DNA of 9,122 nt. Origin: JAUXLW01 sp964195005. Its GTDB lineage: Bacteria > Actinomycetota > Acidimicrobiia > Spongiisociales > SHLN01. The notes under the pieces are model-generated. The model saw only the letters and a list, made by a program, of their open reading frames with translations. It was not told where the DNA came from and did not search any database. This document shows, in pieces, positions 1-6,519 of the stretch. Where the stretch lies: contig CAXMOO010000013.1 in NCBI GenBank assembly GCA_964195005.1, positions 1 through 9,122 on the forward strand, read 5' to 3'. Position numbers and translations under genes: made by a program. Each line of letters opens with the position of its first letter. Within the stretch, counting starts at the first letter, position 1.

Positions 1-126
1 CTCGTGGCGGCCGAGCCCATGATCGCCGATCCGGTCTTCTTTGAATTTGATGCCGATGGCCGCATGTGGGTTCTCGAATATCGCGGCTACATGCGCGATC
101 TTGCCGGCAGCGGCGAGGGCGATGGG
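1..126 (+). CDS. Internal fragment of a PVC-type membrane-bound dehydrogenase-like protein (open at both ends)
   Basis: Frame 1 is open from the first base and reads LVAAEPMIADPVFFEFDADG, then RMWVLEYRGYMRDLAGSGEG. This matches what I know of the N-terminal part of the blade domain of putative membrane-bound dehydrogenase / PVC-type haem-binding proteins (EP-x-I-x-DP, FDADGRMWV-E-RGY, then a Gly/Glu-rich turn). These are large periplasmic beta-propeller proteins of Planctomycetota, Verrucomicrobiota and Bacteroidota, among others. After about base 126 the frame becomes GNPHHHCVSN, the antisense shadow of the permease, and ends at 195. The family resemblance is by recognition only. There is no start codon, and the expected continuation (a '-GR-' strand and 'LEDTDGDG' motif) is absent. 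It is probably a foreign end joined to this contig and not a gene of this locus. Confidence 0.6.
103..126. other. Probable chimeric join between two unrelated genes
   Basis: Within these bases two unrelated proteins on opposite strands are both in good family register: GSGEGD for the dehydrogenase-like fragment (+) and PIALAAAG for the permease (-). Left of here only the + reading makes family sense. Right of here only the - reading does. A shared stretch of about 20-24 bp at the exact switch point is typical of a k-mer-mediated assembly chimera. A real recombination at short homology is the alternative. Confidence 0.6.
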
Positions 127-315
127 AACCCACACCATCACTGTGTCTCCAATCTTGGCCGACGTGCCTTCCTCGAAGGGGGGCCACCCGATTGACCCCT
201 CCACAATCAGGCGGAGGGGATCCCACGGGTTGGTGCCGGCGAGCAGCAATAAGCCGGTGGCCGAGCCCAACACGACGGCGGTTGGCAAGAGCAGGTTGGT
301 GAGCCGGGTGCTCAT
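103..315 (-). CDS. ABC transporter permease, BMP/nucleoside-type importer (N-terminal part only)
   Basis: This is the third gene of the importer operon. Its ATG (313-315) overlaps the TGA of the ATPase (312-314) in an ATGA arrangement, so the two are translationally coupled. The product starts MSTRLTNLLLPTAVVLGSAT and has one clear hydrophobic segment at about residues 8-26. A short extracytoplasmic-looking stretch (TNPWDPLRLIVEGSIG) follows, then a second segment VMVWVPIALAAAG at about 59-71. This is the N-terminal pattern of BPD_transp_2 permeases (YufP/NupP type), where ALAAAG is normally followed by a hydrophobic 'L-V-F-AGLFNIG-EG' region. Here residues from about 72 on are KIAHVAAIFENPHAAIGIKF, which is polar and unlike a permease, although the frame stays open to base 1. 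About 240 residues are missing. The break coincides with the shared join at 103-126. Confidence 0.75.
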
Positions 316-1799
316 CGGGAGTTCCCCATGTCAACGTCGGCTGTGCGGCCTCCGATGAGCATTCCGATTTCATCGACGTTGGATGTGGCCGCTTCCAGCT
401 CGCCGATTACGCGACCTGAGAAGAACACGAGGATGCGGTCGCTGTAGCGAAGCAGTTCGTCGAGGTCGGCGGACGCGAACACAATGGAGGTGCCCTCCTC
501 GCGCCGGGCCAAGAGTTGTTCCCACACCCAGTCGGCAGATTCGATGTCGAGGCCGCGGGTGGGGTGCTCCATTAGTAGCAGCTTGAGGTTGACCGGAAGC
601 AAGGCCAGTAACAGTCGCTGCTGATTGCCGCCCGACAGTGACTCGGCGGTGGAAGCCTCCGTTCCCTTGATGTTGAAGTGGCCCACCTGGTCCTCGGCGC
701 GGCGGCGACCCGCCGCCCAGTCGACAAAGAAGCGCTTGTCGGCTCCTGTGAGCACAAAGTGCTCCGTAATGGTTAGCCCCTCTATGAGGCCCTCTTCCAG
801 GCGTCCGGCCGGCAAATACTTGACGTCGGCAGCCAGGAAATCGCGATAGTGCTTGCCGGTGAGGTTCTTGCCGGCGACTGCGACGGTTCCGTGCTTCGGT
901 GCCCGCATGCCGGCGCAGATCCGCAGAAACGCGTCCTGGCCGCTTCCCTCCATCCCGGCAAGGCCGACGATCTCTCCGGCCTTCACATCGAGCGACACCG
1001 GCTCTTCGCTCAGGAGCCCGGTGGCGGTTCGCACCGCATCGATTGTCAGGTGGGAGATACCAAGAGGCACCGGGTATCGACCGCGTATCTCCACAGCCTG
1101 GCCGAACATCATGTCGACGAGGTGTTCGGGCGGTACCGGCAACTCGACCTCGCCGACCACCTTGCCCCGCCTCATTACGGTGACCCGGTCACAAAGGTCG
1201 GCGACTTCTTCGAGCTTGTGGGACACGAAAATCACGCTCATGCCTTCGGCAGCAAGCGACTTCAGGGTTGCGAACAGCTTGCCTCGCTGATCAGCCGAGA
1301 TGCCGGTGGTCGGCTCATCCAGGATGAGGACTCTGGCCCCCAGCCAGAGCAATCGCACGATTTCAAGCTGCTGGCGCTCCCCCACGGTCAAGAGCCGAGC
1401 GGGCAAGGCCGGATCGAGATTGAAGCCGTAGCGCTCGCACAACCCGCGTAAGTCGGATTTGGCTTTCCGCCGATCCAGACGACGGTGCCCCGGGCTACCA
1501 AGAACGAAGTTGTCAATCACACTGAACGGTAGAAATACCAGTGGGTCCTGGTGCAGCATGCCGATACCGGCAGCAATCGCATCCTCAGGGGAGGCGAGCT
1601 CAACTTGCTCGCCATCGAGCATGATCTCGCCGGAGTCCGCCGCGTGGAAGCCGGAAAGCACCTTCATGAGCGTCGACTTGCCGGCTCCGTTTTCACCCAG
1701 GAGACCGTGCAAGGTTCCGGTTTCTATCTCGATGGTGATCCCGTCGTTAGCGCGCACCGCACCGAAATGCTTGTGGATGTTGCGCAGTTCGAGGCTCAT
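312..1799 (-). CDS. ABC transporter ATP-binding protein, fused double NBD (BMP/nucleoside-type importer)
   Basis: This is the cytoplasmic motor of a sugar/nucleoside-class importer, 495 aa, close to the usual ~500 for RbsA/YufO-type ATPases. NBD1 has Walker A GENGAGKST (35-43), a Q-loop Gln at 84 (MLHQD), a variant signature LTVGERQQ (137-144), Walker B VLILDEP (157-163) and the H-loop His at 194. NBD2 has a degenerate Walker A GMEGSGQDA (282-290) with no Lys, signature SLSGGNQQR (387-395), Walker B-like LLLMEHPTRGLD (407-418) and an H-loop region FASADLDE without His. The non-canonical NBD1 signature and the dead NBD2 P-loop are normal for this family, so hydrolysis is expected mainly at the site using the NBD1 Walker motifs. 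It lies 97 bp downstream of the binding-protein gene, separated by a strong stem-loop, and overlaps the permease start by ATGA. No good Shine-Dalgarno precedes ATG 1797-1799. The substrate cannot be read from the ATPase. Confidence 0.93.
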   Translation of the reverse strand: MSLELRNIHKHFGAVRANDGITIEIETGTLHGLLGENGAGKSTLMKVLSGFHAADSGEIMLDGEQVELASPEDAIAAGIGMLHQDPLVFLPFSVIDNFVLGSPGHRRLDRRKAKSDLRGLCERYGFNLDPALPARLLTVGERQQLEIVRLLWLGARVLILDEPTTGISADQRGKLFATLKSLAAEGMSVIFVSHKLEEVADLCDRVTVMRRGKVVGEVELPVPPEHLVDMMFGQAVEIRGRYPVPLGISHLTIDAVRTATGLLSEEPVSLDVKAGEIVGLAGMEGSGQDAFLRICAGMRAPKHGTVAVAGKNLTGKHYRDFLAADVKYLPAGRLEEGLIEGLTITEHFVLTGADKRFFVDWAAGRRRAEDQVGHFNIKGTEASTAESLSGGNQQRLLLALLPVNLKLLLMEHPTRGLDIESADWVWEQLLARREEGTSIVFASADLDELLRYSDRILVFFSGRVIGELEAATSNVDEIGMLIGGRTADVDMGNSR

Positions 1800-1855
1800 G
1801 GTGGTCCGAGGCTAGAGAATCGTGTGTGGGCCTGACGACCCGAACATGGTCATTG

Positions 1856-1891
1856 AAGATGAGGGGAGGGCCGGTGCCCTCCCCTCATCTT
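1856..1891 (-). promoter_or_regulatory. Perfect 15-bp stem-loop between the binding-protein and ATPase genes
   Basis: Bases 1856-1870 (AAGATGAGGGGAGGG) are exactly complementary to 1877-1891, with a 6-base loop (CCGGTG). The stem begins 5 bases after the TAA (1897-1899, minus strand) of the binding-protein gene and ends about 57 bases before the ATPase start. On the minus-strand transcript it is not followed by a U-run, so it is not a classical intrinsic terminator. Placed like the intercistronic stem-loops of other ABC importer operons, it most likely protects the 3' end of the lipoprotein message or partly attenuates transcription, giving an excess of binding protein over ATPase and permease. 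The structure is direct observation; the role is inference. Confidence 0.75.
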
Positions 1892-1896
1892 GGCCC

Positions 1897-3228
1897 TTAA
1901 CCGAACACGTTTACGGAGCAGACGCCTTCGATGCCTTCGAGGCATTGCTCCGAGTACCAGATCTGGAAATCGGTAGCCACCTCACCATCTCCCAGGAACT
2001 GCGATCCGTCTTGCCAGTTGAGCGGACCGGTAAACAGCTGGATTGAGCCGTCCGCCAACCCGGCGATGAACTCATCCACCAAGGGTTGGTTGGCCACAGA
2101 CAACCCGTCGCCGTTGACAAAGCCGACCACGCTGGTCGCGGGGTTGTTGATGTCAGTCCAGTCGGGCAGGATCCACTCCCACTCCGCGACAAACGTGCCA
2201 TCGATGACCGACCGGGCGATATCGAGGTATGCAGGGCCCCAGTTGAAGTAGGGAACACCAAGGCAAACCTCGGGCGCCTCGTCGCAGGCATCGATGAAGT
2301 CGTATGGAATGGCATTCACAGTCTCGCCGGCGTCGGCTCGCTGGGCGCTGCGGGTCAACGCTTGGGTCGTGTCTATGCCGGATAGCACGACGTCGGCGCC
2401 GCCATCGATGAAGTTGTTCACCACCTGGATCGGGTCCAACGTCACGCCGGGGATGTCGAACCAGAACCCGATGTAGGTGACGTCGAACGCGAGGGGGGTA
2501 GTTTCACCGCGCACCTCTTCCCAGCAGTACTTGGCTCCCAGGTAGGCCGAGTTGACCAAGCGTCGCGTCTCGTCGTTGGTGAGCGGTCCCAGATACGCGA
2601 GCTCGCCACTCTCTGACTCCAGGGCGGCGGCGCAGCCGGCGATCATCTTGCCGAATATCATCTGGCCCCACACGTTGCCGAGATTGGTCAGGTCGGCCTC
2701 AAAGGCTTTCCCGTCGACCCAGGCGCTGTCGCCCGACACCCAGATCATGGGTGTGTCGGGGTTCTGAGCAGCCGCCGCGAAGGCACCATCTCGCATGTCA
2801 TCCGAGTTGAAGATGATCAAATCCGCGCCCTGGGCGATCATGTCGGCCGCAACGCCCTCGGGCGTAAGGCCGGGATTGTCTCCCGGATTGATGAAGTCGA
2901 GGCTGATGAGGTTGTCCTCAGGCAGGCCGAGCTGCTCGATTGCGTATTGTGCCCCTTCGAAGTGAGCCTGGCTGTAGCCCCGATCGAACTCCGGGCCGAC
3001 GAGCAGGATGCCGATCTGGAAATCCTCTGGGACCGCCGGAGTTGTCGTGGTCGTGTCATCCCCGCCGCTCGGAGCTGCCGTCGTGGTTGTGGCGTCACCT
3101 CCTGCTGGTGGCGTGGTGGCGGTGGTAGTGGTGGTGTCGTCAGAGTCCGAACTGCCACAGGCGGCTGCCACAAGAGCAAAGGCCATTAACACCGCCAGTA
3201 GGGAAAGCCATCTCCTCCGAGACCTCAT
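1897..3228 (-). CDS. BMP family (PnrA/BmpA-like) ABC substrate-binding lipoprotein
   Basis: This extracytoplasmic binding protein, 443 aa, is the first gene of the importer operon. The N-terminus MRSRRRWLSLLAVLMAFALV plus AAAC is a lipoprotein signal with the lipidated Cys at residue 24. Residues 25-67 are a Thr/Asp/Gly/Pro-rich linker with repeated TTTT(T) runs, likely a spacer to the cell surface. The BMP domain (PF02608 type) runs from about 69 to 435. It begins FQIGILLVGPEFDRGYSQAH, where DRGYSQ takes the place of the family's 'DKGFN', and includes GAQYAIEQLG (92-101), NSDDMRDGAFAAAA (141-154), GADVVLSGIDTTQ (277-289) and GVPYFNWGPAY (324-334). The mature part has Cys at 199, 235, 315, 322, 429 and 437, an even number that could form disulfides (315-322 and 429-437 are close pairs). 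The start is supported by AGGAGG (complement of 3236-3241), 7 bases upstream. Known BMP proteins bind nucleosides or purines, and some bind other ligands; the ligand here is unproven. Confidence 0.93.
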   Translation of the reverse strand: MRSRRRWLSLLAVLMAFALVAAACGSSDSDDTTTTTATTPPAGGDATTTTAAPSGGDDTTTTTPAVPEDFQIGILLVGPEFDRGYSQAHFEGAQYAIEQLGLPEDNLISLDFINPGDNPGLTPEGVAADMIAQGADLIIFNSDDMRDGAFAAAAQNPDTPMIWVSGDSAWVDGKAFEADLTNLGNVWGQMIFGKMIAGCAAALESESGELAYLGPLTNDETRRLVNSAYLGAKYCWEEVRGETTPLAFDVTYIGFWFDIPGVTLDPIQVVNNFIDGGADVVLSGIDTTQALTRSAQRADAGETVNAIPYDFIDACDEAPEVCLGVPYFNWGPAYLDIARSVIDGTFVAEWEWILPDWTDINNPATSVVGFVNGDGLSVANQPLVDEFIAGLADGSIQLFTGPLNWQDGSQFLGDGEVATDFQIWYSEQCLEGIEGVCSVNVFG

Positions 3229-3376
3229 AACCGATCCTCCTCGCTCGCCTGTTGACTCCCATGCTAAGGCAAGTTTCAGACGTGTGAGTCGTTGATAGAT
3301 CCGTAGGTCCGAAGCGCCCCGATTCCCCTGACCGCCGTCACATTGATAGTGTCAACCGGCGATTGCGGGAGCCGGC
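3229..3376. promoter_or_regulatory. Divergent intergenic region: promoters of the importer operon (-) and the DUF3048 gene (+)
   Basis: These 148 bp separate two divergent starts. For the minus gene, a strong Shine-Dalgarno lies at 3236-3241 and a TANNNT-type -10 candidate (TAGCAT, complement of 3261-3266) lies 32 bases before the ATG. For the plus gene, TAGTGT at 3347-3352 is 24 bases before the ATG and GGGAG at 3367-3371 is a fair ribosome site. I find no convincing -35 at 16-18 bases from either -10. No long inverted repeat that would suggest an operator was found. Confidence 0.35.
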
Positions 3377-5065
3377 ATGGGCGGAAATCTGGTGGTAGGT
3401 GCACGGGTACTGGCCCTCGCCTTCGCCCTCATCGCCACTTCTCTCTTCCCCGCCTCCCCCACGCAAGCGGCCAACGGCAATAGTCCCGACCAGGTTGTGT
3501 TGGTTGAGCCAAACGGTCGCTGGCACATCCGAACGCCGGGAGCCGCCGATTACACCTTCTCCTACGGAGCGGCCGGCGACATCCCGCTTCTGGGTGACTG
3601 GGACGGCGACGGAATCGACACCCCCGGGGTTTACCGCCCCTCCAACGGGTCCGCTCATCTGACCAATCGCATCCCCCTTGATGGCAGTGCCGGGTTCCCC
3701 GAATTGACCTTCTTTTTCGGAAGCCCGGGAGACACCGTCTTCGCCGGCGATTGGGACGACAACGGCACCGACACTCTGGGGTTGAGCCGCAACGGGAGAA
3801 TCTTTCTCACCAACATCAACGCCACGTCTATCGGCGGAGATCTGTCATGGTTCGGGACCCCCGACGATATTCCTATCGGTGGCGACCCTAACGGTGTCGG
3901 CGGAGATGGCCTGTTCGTCCACCGGCCCGCCTCATCGACCGTTTGGTTCACCAACTCGGCGGCAGCCGACAATGTGGCCACAACCGACGGCTCGCTCTAC
4001 TTCGGGAAGCGATCCGACCGGTTGGTCGTCGGCGACTGGAATGGTGACGGCATCGACTCACCGGGAGTTTTCCGTCCCCTGACATCGACGGTGTTCCTCC
4101 GCAATCCCTTGTGGTCCGGCAACGCCCAGTACTCATACTGGTTCGGGCGCTCAGATTGGTATCCCGTGGCCGGGAACATCCACCTGCACATAAAGCCGAC
4201 CGGGCCGATCGCTCCCCTCACCGGGCTGGCGGGTGGCGACCCCTCCCAACGGGTGGTCATAGCCAAGATCTCCAACTCGTGGAAAGCCCGCCCTCAGGCC
4301 GGCATCAACGATGCTGACCTGGTGATGGAAGTCATCGTGGAAGGTGGCGTCGGCCGCTGGATTGCCCTGTTCCAAACCTCCCTGCCCGAGATCGTCGGGC
4401 CTCTCCGCAGCGTTCGGGAAGTGGACCCCAAGCTGATCGAGCCTTTCGACGCACGGGTGCTCCACAGCGGAGGCGTGGCCGAAGTGCGAGAAGCCATCGC
4501 CGGGGTGGGAGTAGACGAGGGCCACGGGCGAATCCCCGGCTACTTCCGGGAAGCCGACCGGCGAGCGGTCTACGACCTCATGTATGACTTCGCGGAGCTG
4601 CCACCCACCGATTGGCACGGCACCGTCGAGCCGGTCCTGCGATACGACCTGCTGGCGCCCGCCGCCGGCCAGCCGGCCACCAGCATCAACCTGGCTATGT
4701 CGCCACCCAACATCCTCTCGTGGGAGTTCCGCGACGGTTCCTATTTCCGCTCCCAGAGTGGCAGCGAGTCGGTCGACGCCGCAGGTGAGCAAATCAGCGC
4801 CGCCACGGTGGCTGTAGCGTTCGTTGAGGAGATAGATTCCGGTCGGTTCGATTCGGCCGGGTCACCGGTGCCCGACTACCAGGTGACAGGTCGTGGCGAC
4901 GGCGTGGTGTTCCGTGACGGTCGGGCCTTTCCGGGCACCTGGGAGCGAAAAGGTACCGACGAGTTCTTCACGTGGCTCGACGCGGCGGGCAGGCCAATCC
5001 CCATGGTCCCCGGCCGTACCTGGATCCACGTCACTCCCACTACCGGCAGCCTGGACTGGAGTTAG
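3377..5065 (+). CDS. Secreted protein: N-terminal DWDGDG-type repeats fused to a DUF3048 (YerB-like) domain
   Basis: The protein has 562 aa. The signal peptide is about residues 1-31 (hydrophobic VLALAFALIATSLF, likely cleavage after PTQA) and has no lipobox. Residues ~60-268 hold four to five repeats of about 45-51 aa with the core GDWDGDG-DTPGVFR (73-87, 124-136, 219-233; degenerate at 169-183; remnant VAGNIH at 264-269), each ending in a 'LTN/FTN/LRN' strand. Asp-rich loops of this kind resemble FG-GAP/VCBS propeller blades that bind calcium. Residues ~278-560 are DUF3048: PLTGLAGG, VVIAKISNSWKARPQAGI (293-310), ADLVMEVIVEGGVGRWIALF (313-332), VGPLRSVREVDPKL (340-353), a central FRDGSYFRSQSGSE and the C-terminal FRDGRAFPGTWER (512-524) and PGRTWIHVTP (545-554). 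DUF3048 has no established biochemical role; B. subtilis YerB is a lipoprotein of unknown function. The preceding repeats are an unusual arrangement. Ribosome site GGGAG lies 5 bases before ATG 3377. Transcribed divergently from the importer operon. Confidence 0.9.
   Translation: MGGNLVVGARVLALAFALIATSLFPASPTQAANGNSPDQVVLVEPNGRWHIRTPGAADYTFSYGAAGDIPLLGDWDGDGIDTPGVYRPSNGSAHLTNRIPLDGSAGFPELTFFFGSPGDTVFAGDWDDNGTDTLGLSRNGRIFLTNINATSIGGDLSWFGTPDDIPIGGDPNGVGGDGLFVHRPASSTVWFTNSAAADNVATTDGSLYFGKRSDRLVVGDWNGDGIDSPGVFRPLTSTVFLRNPLWSGNAQYSYWFGRSDWYPVAGNIHLHIKPTGPIAPLTGLAGGDPSQRVVIAKISNSWKARPQAGINDADLVMEVIVEGGVGRWIALFQTSLPEIVGPLRSVREVDPKLIEPFDARVLHSGGVAEVREAIAGVGVDEGHGRIPGYFREADRRAVYDLMYDFAELPPTDWHGTVEPVLRYDLLAPAAGQPATSINLAMSPPNILSWEFRDGSYFRSQSGSESVDAAGEQISAATVAVAFVEEIDSGRFDSAGSPVPDYQVTGRGDGVVFRDGRAFPGTWERKGTDEFFTWLDAAGRPIPMVPGRTWIHVTPTTGSLDWS
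3554..4180 (+). repeat. Coding repeat region, GDWDGDG-type blades
   Basis: Four recognisable protein repeats and a fifth partial one have their GD(W/P) cores at residues 73, 124, 169, 219 and 266, a period of 45-51 aa. Each unit reads roughly aromatic-FG-x-x-x-D-x-x-x-x-GDWDGDG-x-DTPGVFRP-x-S-x-x-x-L-T-N. The third unit has lost the Trp (GDPNGVGGDGLFVHRP). The repeats are diverged at DNA level, so this is an old duplication and unlikely to be an assembly problem. Confidence 0.8.
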
Positions 5066-5154
5066 CTCAGGTCCGCCGCGACAACCTGCACCCCCCGCCC
5101 AGGACGTATGGTCCCGGGCCGGATTGCCAGACAACTACCGGGGGTTGTAGTCAT

Positions 5155-5904
5155 GTGACTGGTGACGTGTTTGATCGGTCTGATTGGTGGGATCCCGACG
5201 GGTTCACCTACGGCATGCGGCAGCTACTGAACCCGATTCGGATTCCGTACATAGTTCGCCACTTTGGCGAGCATCACGTTCGATCCGTGTTGGATGTCGG
5301 CTGCGGAGGCGGATACATAACTCAAGCACTCTCCGAAGCCGGCTTCGCAGCAACCGGTGTTGACCACTCGATGCTCGCCGTAAGAGCGGCAGTCGCCAAG
5401 GCTCTGAAAGGTGGCGGCAGCCGGTATTCAGTTGCCGACGCTCATCGCCTCCCCTACGCCAACGAGACGTTTGACGGCGTGGTTCTTTCCGAGGTGCTGG
5501 AGCATGTAAAGGACCCGGGCGTGGTGCTCGCGGAGGCCGCCCGCGTGCTCGGCCCAGGTGGCGTGATGGTGGTCACAGGCCCCAATCGAACCCGGCTGAG
5601 CCGCATTGCTCTGATCTGGCTGGCGCAGGAGTGGCCATCCCGTGTGCTGCCGCGTGGTCTCCACTCTCACGAGGCGTTCGTACCGACCGGCGAGTTGCGA
5701 GACCGGTGGAAGCGTCTCGGGCTGGTCCCAATTGGTTTCTCCGGCGTCGGCATCCGCTTTCGCCGGGTTCCCGCCGCTCTGGCGGCGATCCTTCGGCTGC
5801 GGCGCGGCGCCATCACCTACGGCGAGGCCGGTGCGGCCATCGAACTCGCCGAATCACGGTCGTCCGCCATTGCCTACCTCGCCAGCGCACGCAAAAGATT
5901 ATGA
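5155..5904 (+). CDS. Class I SAM-dependent methyltransferase, UbiG-like
   Basis: The protein has 249 aa from GTG 5155. The frame stays open upstream to 4972, but that part overlaps the end of the DUF3048 gene and looks like shadow sequence. The product starts to match the family at FDRSDWWDPDG, so GTG 5155 (after GGGGG at 5140-5144) or GTG 5167 is the likely start. Motif I is VLDVGCGGG (45-53), the acidic residue for the SAM ribose is Asp70 (GVDHS), VADAHRLPY (93-101) contacts the adenine region, and FDGVVLSEVLEHV (106-118) is motif IV. The opening WWDPDG-x-x-x-x-MRQLLNPIRIPYI, the NRT (144-146) and VLPRGLHSHEAFV (164-176) follow E. coli UbiG closely in order and spacing. Actinobacteria normally use menaquinone, so a ubiquinone role is doubtful and the acceptor is unknown. 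A weak TATGGT at 5107-5112 could be its own -10. The gap before it is 89 bp. Confidence 0.88.
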   Translation: MTGDVFDRSDWWDPDGFTYGMRQLLNPIRIPYIVRHFGEHHVRSVLDVGCGGGYITQALSEAGFAATGVDHSMLAVRAAVAKALKGGGSRYSVADAHRLPYANETFDGVVLSEVLEHVKDPGVVLAEAARVLGPGGVMVVTGPNRTRLSRIALIWLAQEWPSRVLPRGLHSHEAFVPTGELRDRWKRLGLVPIGFSGVGIRFRRVPAALAAILRLRRGAITYGEAGAAIELAESRSSAIAYLASARKRL

Positions 5905-5976
5905 CGTCGTGCGGACGAAGCGGGCAAAGATGACTCCGCCCATGGACTGACTGGTGCCCCGACCAGTACAGAGCGC

Positions 5977-5995
5977 TAGATTGACCATCGGGAGG
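5977..5995 (+). promoter_or_regulatory. -10-like element and ribosome binding site of the SRPBCC gene
   Basis: TAGATT at 5977-5982 fits TANNNT and lies 18 bases before the GTG. GGGAGG at 5990-5995 is a strong Shine-Dalgarno with 5 bases to GTG 6001 and fixes that start. Just upstream, CTGGT-GCCCCG-ACCAG (5951-5966, extendable by one A-T pair) is a short inverted repeat in the position of an operator or a weak hairpin. The ribosome site is certain enough; the -10 and the repeat are suggestive only. Confidence 0.45.
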
Positions 5996-6000
5996 TAGCC

Positions 6001-6444
6001 GTGGGCCGCTATCGCAAAACGTTTCGAATCGAGGCTCCGCTCGACCAGCTGTGGGAGCTAATGAACGACCCCGACCGCCTGCCCGAGTGGAATCGGGCGT
6101 TCGATCGGGTCGACAACGCCACCGGTCCCCTCGACGAGGTCGGCACTACCTACACCCAGGTCACGCGCGTGGCCGGAATAGAACTGAAAGGCGAGTGGGA
6201 AATCACCGCCGTCGAAGCTCCCCGGAGCCGCGAGTTTCAAGGCAGCCCACCGGGCATGAGCTACTGCACAGGCAGGGAACTGTTCGAAGAATCTCGAAGT
6301 GGCACCGACTACACAGTGGAAATGGACTACAAACTGATCGGGGGGCCCGTAGCCCCGCTCATCGACCGGATCGTCGGTCACTCGTTTCTTTCACGCGTTG
6401 TCGACGGGAACATCAAGACCCTCCGACAAGTGATCGAGGCCTGA
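6001..6444 (+). CDS. SRPBCC-family protein (polyketide cyclase/dehydrase-like, START-fold)
   Basis: The protein has 147 aa, the normal length for a stand-alone SRPBCC domain, from a GTG start fixed by GGGAGG. The N-terminal strand and helix read FRIEAPLDQLWELMNDPDRL-PEWN (about 9-32), the classical 'V-APPE-VW-LL-DP-R-P-W' signature. GTTYTQVTRVAGIELKGEWE (48-67) gives the central strands, and VVDGNIKTLRQVIEA (133-147) is the long C-terminal helix over the hydrophobic pocket. No signal peptide or membrane segment. These domains bind hydrophobic ligands; the ligand is not readable. The gene faces the CoxD/CoxE-like pair. CoxG of CO dehydrogenase clusters also has an SRPBCC domain, but this sequence looks closer to the general polyketide-cyclase group than to CoxG, so I do not call it coxG. 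Confidence 0.85.
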   Translation: MGRYRKTFRIEAPLDQLWELMNDPDRLPEWNRAFDRVDNATGPLDEVGTTYTQVTRVAGIELKGEWEITAVEAPRSREFQGSPPGMSYCTGRELFEESRSGTDYTVEMDYKLIGGPVAPLIDRIVGHSFLSRVVDGNIKTLRQVIEA

Positions 6445-6462
6445 TCTACCCGGGTCCGTCAA

Positions 6463-6494
6463 GGAGGCCAGCCGGACTCCATCGATCGGCCTCC
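6463..6494. terminator. Candidate bidirectional hairpin between convergent genes
   Basis: GGAGGCC (6463-6469) pairs with GGCCTCC (6488-6494) around an 18-base loop. It sits in the 75-bp gap between the convergent ends of the SRPBCC gene (6444) and the VWA gene (6520), where a shared terminator is expected. There is no T-run on either side and the loop is long, so this is a modest call. Confidence 0.35.
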
Positions 6495-6519
6495 GCTACT
6501 CAACGGCGAAATGTGTCCT

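Noticed and set aside
849..1451. 200-residue open frame on the + strand opposite the ABC ATPase
   Set aside because: It lies fully antisense to a gene with complete ABC motifs; the protein shows no family pattern and the openness follows from GC-rich third codon positions.
3000..3160. GTGGTGGTG-type repeats that might suggest a tandem DNA repeat
   Set aside because: They encode the Thr-rich linker of the binding lipoprotein on the minus strand and follow from ACC/ACG codon use.
4151..4792. 213-residue open frame on the - strand inside the DUF3048 gene
   Set aside because: Antisense shadow of a recognised domain, with no ribosome site and no family motif.
4972..5154. 61-residue N-terminal extension of the methyltransferase frame
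   Set aside because: It overlaps the last ~94 bases of the DUF3048 gene, and its residues (RGGQANPHGPRPYLDPRH) do not match UbiG-like proteins; family similarity starts just after GTG 5155.
5951..5966. Inverted repeat CTGGT-GCCCCG-ACCAG as a terminator of the methyltransferase gene
   Set aside because: The stem is only 5-6 bp with no T-run; it is mentioned only as a possible operator near the next start.
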